From Sphingobacteriales bacterium (lineage in GTDB: Bacteria; Bacteroidota; Bacteroidia; Chitinophagales; Chitinophagaceae), in the NCBI GenBank assembly GCA_004144175.1, contig SEFT01000001.1, positions 248,001 through 312,000 of the forward strand: a stretch of DNA of 64,000 bases, given 5' to 3'. The translations under genes were made by a program, and so were the position numbers. The notes beneath the pieces are model-generated. The model did not search any database. It was not told the origin of the DNA and saw only the letters and a list, made by a program, of their open reading frames with translations. Shown here in pieces: positions 62,901-64,000 of this stretch. The stretch's first letter is position 1; each line of letters begins with the position of its first letter.

Positions 62901-64000
62901 GGTATTATGCGCCCGATAGACAATAGCGACTTTGAACAGTCGAACGTAGAGTTCGTAGAGTTTTGGGTAATGGATCCTTTCATCGGTGACGCAAATGCAG
63001 CAGGAGGGTCTCTCTACCTCAACCTTGGTAATGTGTCAGAAGATGTACTAAAGGACTCAAAAAAGTTCTTTGAGAATGGTGTTACCTATCCTAAGAATCC
63101 ATCAAATCTGGACAAAAGCCGCTGGGGATATACACCTAAGTTTCAACAACAGATAACCCGTGCTTTTGATACAGACCCTGCATCCCGTACTACGCAGGAC
63201 GTAGGTTATGACGGCCTGGATAACGGTGAAGAAAGTGAGTTCTTTAAAAACTTTGTTGAAATAGCGAGAAATAAGGTTACAGACCCTGTTGCCTTGCAGC
63301 GCATTCAGAATGACCCGGCCAATGACGACTATAGATACTTCCGCGATGCCCAGTATGAGGAAAGCCAGGTAGGCATACTTACGCGGTACAAAAACTTCAA
63401 TGGGCCGCACGGCAATTCTCCCGTAACCAATGCCAACTCGGCTGTATCTAATGCGGGTACTACTGTGCCTGAGTCGGAAGACATTAACCGCGACAACACG
63501 CTTACAGAAACAGAAGATTATTATCAGTATCGTATCGACTTTACGCCTAACATGCAGGTAGGGCAAAACTACCTCATTAATAAATCTGAAGTTGATGTAA
63601 AGCTACCTAATGGTGCCAGGGACCGTGAGATTTGGTATCAGTTCAAAATACCTATACGTGAATACAGTGGCAAGGTTGGTAACATATCCGATTTCCGTTC
63701 TATCCGCTTTATGCGTTTATTCCTGCACGGCTTTCAGGACAGCGTTATCATGCGTTTTGCACGCCTGGAGCTTGGCCGCAATAACTGGCGCCGTTATATG
63801 TTCTCGCTGCAGAATCCCGGCGAGAATATACCTGAAGAAGACCAGCAGAGCACAGAGTTTTCGGTGTCGTCGGTAAGCCTTGAAGAGAACAGTGGCAGGC
63901 AGCCTGTTAACTATGTGATACCGCCGGGCGTGAATCGTCAGGTTGCGCAAGTGTCAAACGCGCAAAGTGTTCAATTGAATGAACAGGCATTGTCGTTACA
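59958..64000 (+). CDS. sprA: T9SS outer-membrane translocon SprA/Sov, 5' part
   Basis: The start of a very large gene that runs off the window (about 1347 codons seen; family members are about 2400 residues). SprA is the giant barrel translocon of the type IX secretion system and is needed for gliding in relatives. The signal peptide (KLLLFITLVVAIANAAA) is visible, and family-like segments such as VFDFDMQMNVNLLATVGDKL, IDLGENNPY, VDDFEGTRGSYDL and FVEFWVMDPF follow. No ATG starts it: TAA at 59943 closes the frame just upstream, so TTG at 59958 is the only start that gives the signal peptide. It begins 19 bases after ruvA. Confidence 0.93.
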   Translation, partial: MKRTTNFGYKLLLFITLVVAIANAAAKGRADDYDFYEPEPQPDTPATNTVDTARKLRFPIYDNDGNPTTSSPTSIDLNDPSNVNRSVEYDPKENRYYFTEKMGDQFLRNPSYLTMDEYLKYQAQQDEQAYWKRRLDALTLFNKKPQLPTMYKEGVFNRIFGGDKISVRPQGNVDVTFGGNWQHIQNPTLPARQQRFGVFDFDMQMNVNLLATVGDKLKLNISNNTKATFDYQNVQKLEYTGKEDEIIKKIEAGSVSFPLNSSLISGVQSLFGLKTQLQFGKLWVTSVISQQRSKRNSLTIQGGSQTQQFAVKADEYEENRHFLLSQYFRNNYNNALKNYPIVASQVTINKIEVWITNRTGAVEGVRNVIGFIDLGENNPYRSTLAGASRPIINGLPDNRANQLYDRLLQDPTARLQSGVTTAAGRILGTNPTLEFSTATARKLNTTEFTFNPQLGYISLNTQLNPDDILAVAYRYTYNGRVFQVGEFSEDLPPSTSQNATSTSTDQKVLFLKLLKSTGANPQIPIWDLMMKNVYALGGLGVSKDEFRLNVLYQDPGGGEKRYIPEGPTAGVPLITLLNLDRLNYQNDPAPDGIFDFVEGITINTQQGKIIFPVLEPFGQDLQPTLGGSVQLERKYLYNILYDSTKTVARQFQQNNRYVIRGSYRSSSSSEIFLGGFNIPQGSVSVSAGGQRLAENVDYQIDYGLGRLKILNSGILNSGIPINVQYEDNATFGFQQQNFTGARFDYYLNNKMALGGTFMRLSERPFTQKTTFGEDPIKNTVLGLDANYQSETPGLTKLIDKLPLYSTTAPSFVSVSGEVAGLLPSHPRQINVLDPEGSVYVDDFEGTRGSYDLKFPAMAWTLASTPAGATDKNGNLLFKEATLVNDLEYGMNRAKLAWYFIEPQLIDQSGGVPEYVKKDPKQHYIRLVQQQEVFPQAQRGQLQSALSTLDLAFYPRERGPYNFDGIGLMPDGGLDKPAQRWGGIMRPIDNSDFEQSNVEFVEFWVMDPFIGDANAAGGSLYLNLGNVSEDVLKDSKKFFENGVTYPKNPSNLDKSRWGYTPKFQQQITRAFDTDPASRTTQDVGYDGLDNGEESEFFKNFVEIARNKVTDPVALQRIQNDPANDDYRYFRDAQYEESQVGILTRYKNFNGPHGNSPVTNANSAVSNAGTTVPESEDINRDNTLTETEDYYQYRIDFTPNMQVGQNYLINKSEVDVKLPNGARDREIWYQFKIPIREYSGKVGNISDFRSIRFMRLFLHGFQDSVIMRFARLELGRNNWRRYMFSLQNPGENIPEEDQQSTEFSVSSVSLEENSGRQPVNYVIPPGVNRQVAQVSNAQSVQLNEQALSL

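Overview
The window is chromosomal DNA from a Bacteroidota bacterium, most like the Chitinophagaceae and relatives. The evidence is a type IX secretion component (the 5' part of sprA/sov), two secreted proteins with type A T9SS sorting tails, many short Bacteroidota-type signal peptides and lipoboxes, almost no Shine-Dalgarno sites, and repeated TAnnTTTG promoter elements, some with a TTTG box 19-21 bases upstream. No tRNA, rRNA, CRISPR array, transposase or phage gene was seen. It reads as ordinary core chromosome with a few AT-rich accessory genes.

Layout. 1-5.7 kb: a small membrane protein, a lipoprotein, a DegT-type aminotransferase and a shortened aerotolerance-like cluster (DUF58, BatD-like, BatA-like). 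5.7-12 kb (minus): uvrB, a TPR protein, a PstS-like lipoprotein, a small membrane protein, and rplU-rpmA followed by a lysine/alanine-rich H1-like protein. 12-20.4 kb: GH3-family adenylating enzyme, S41 C-terminal protease, a T9SS cargo protein, a secreted LRR protein, and a FadL/SGNH-hydrolase pair. 20.5-31.7 kb: comF and radA, an M3 oligopeptidase, a MurU-like nucleotidyltransferase, a PfkB kinase, a frameshifted membrane protein gene, a BP74-like T9SS cargo protein, and kmo overlapping recJ. 31.8-41.6 kb: signal peptidase I, cytochrome c, an unexplained 690-base gap that ends in a strong terminator, then GH15 facing a trehalose-phosphate synthase/phosphatase fusion, a ferredoxin-NADP-type reductase, a CarboxypepD_reg-like protein and kbl. 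41.6-48.3 kb: a TetR-TolC-MFP-RND efflux operon. 48.4-55.3 kb: mscL, pcrB-type prenylglyceryl-phosphate synthase, rpmH-rnpA-yidD, an AT-rich gene between inverted heptad repeats, a gamma-carbonic-anhydrase-like protein, an ArsR regulator, tsaB, ridA and glnS. 55.4-64 kb: two tandem outer-membrane barrel genes (one frameshifted), a B12-binding mutase domain, a crotonase, a DUF6089/PorG-like barrel, ruvA and sprA running off the window.

How it fits together. Convergent gene pairs are regularly separated by bidirectional hairpin terminators, two of them perfect zero-loop palindromes of 42 and 44 bp. Several genes are translationally coupled by ATGA overlaps (batD/batA, tetR/tolC, kmo/recJ). Trehalose synthesis and a possible trehalase face each other. 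T9SS machinery and T9SS cargo both occur.

Most novel-looking signals: the heptad-repeat-flanked gene near 50.6-51.3 kb, the terminator-like hairpin in the radA leader, the unassigned transcript-like gap before 34.25 kb, the BP74-like secreted protein, and two genes each broken by what looks like one missing base. No clear new multi-gene system was found.
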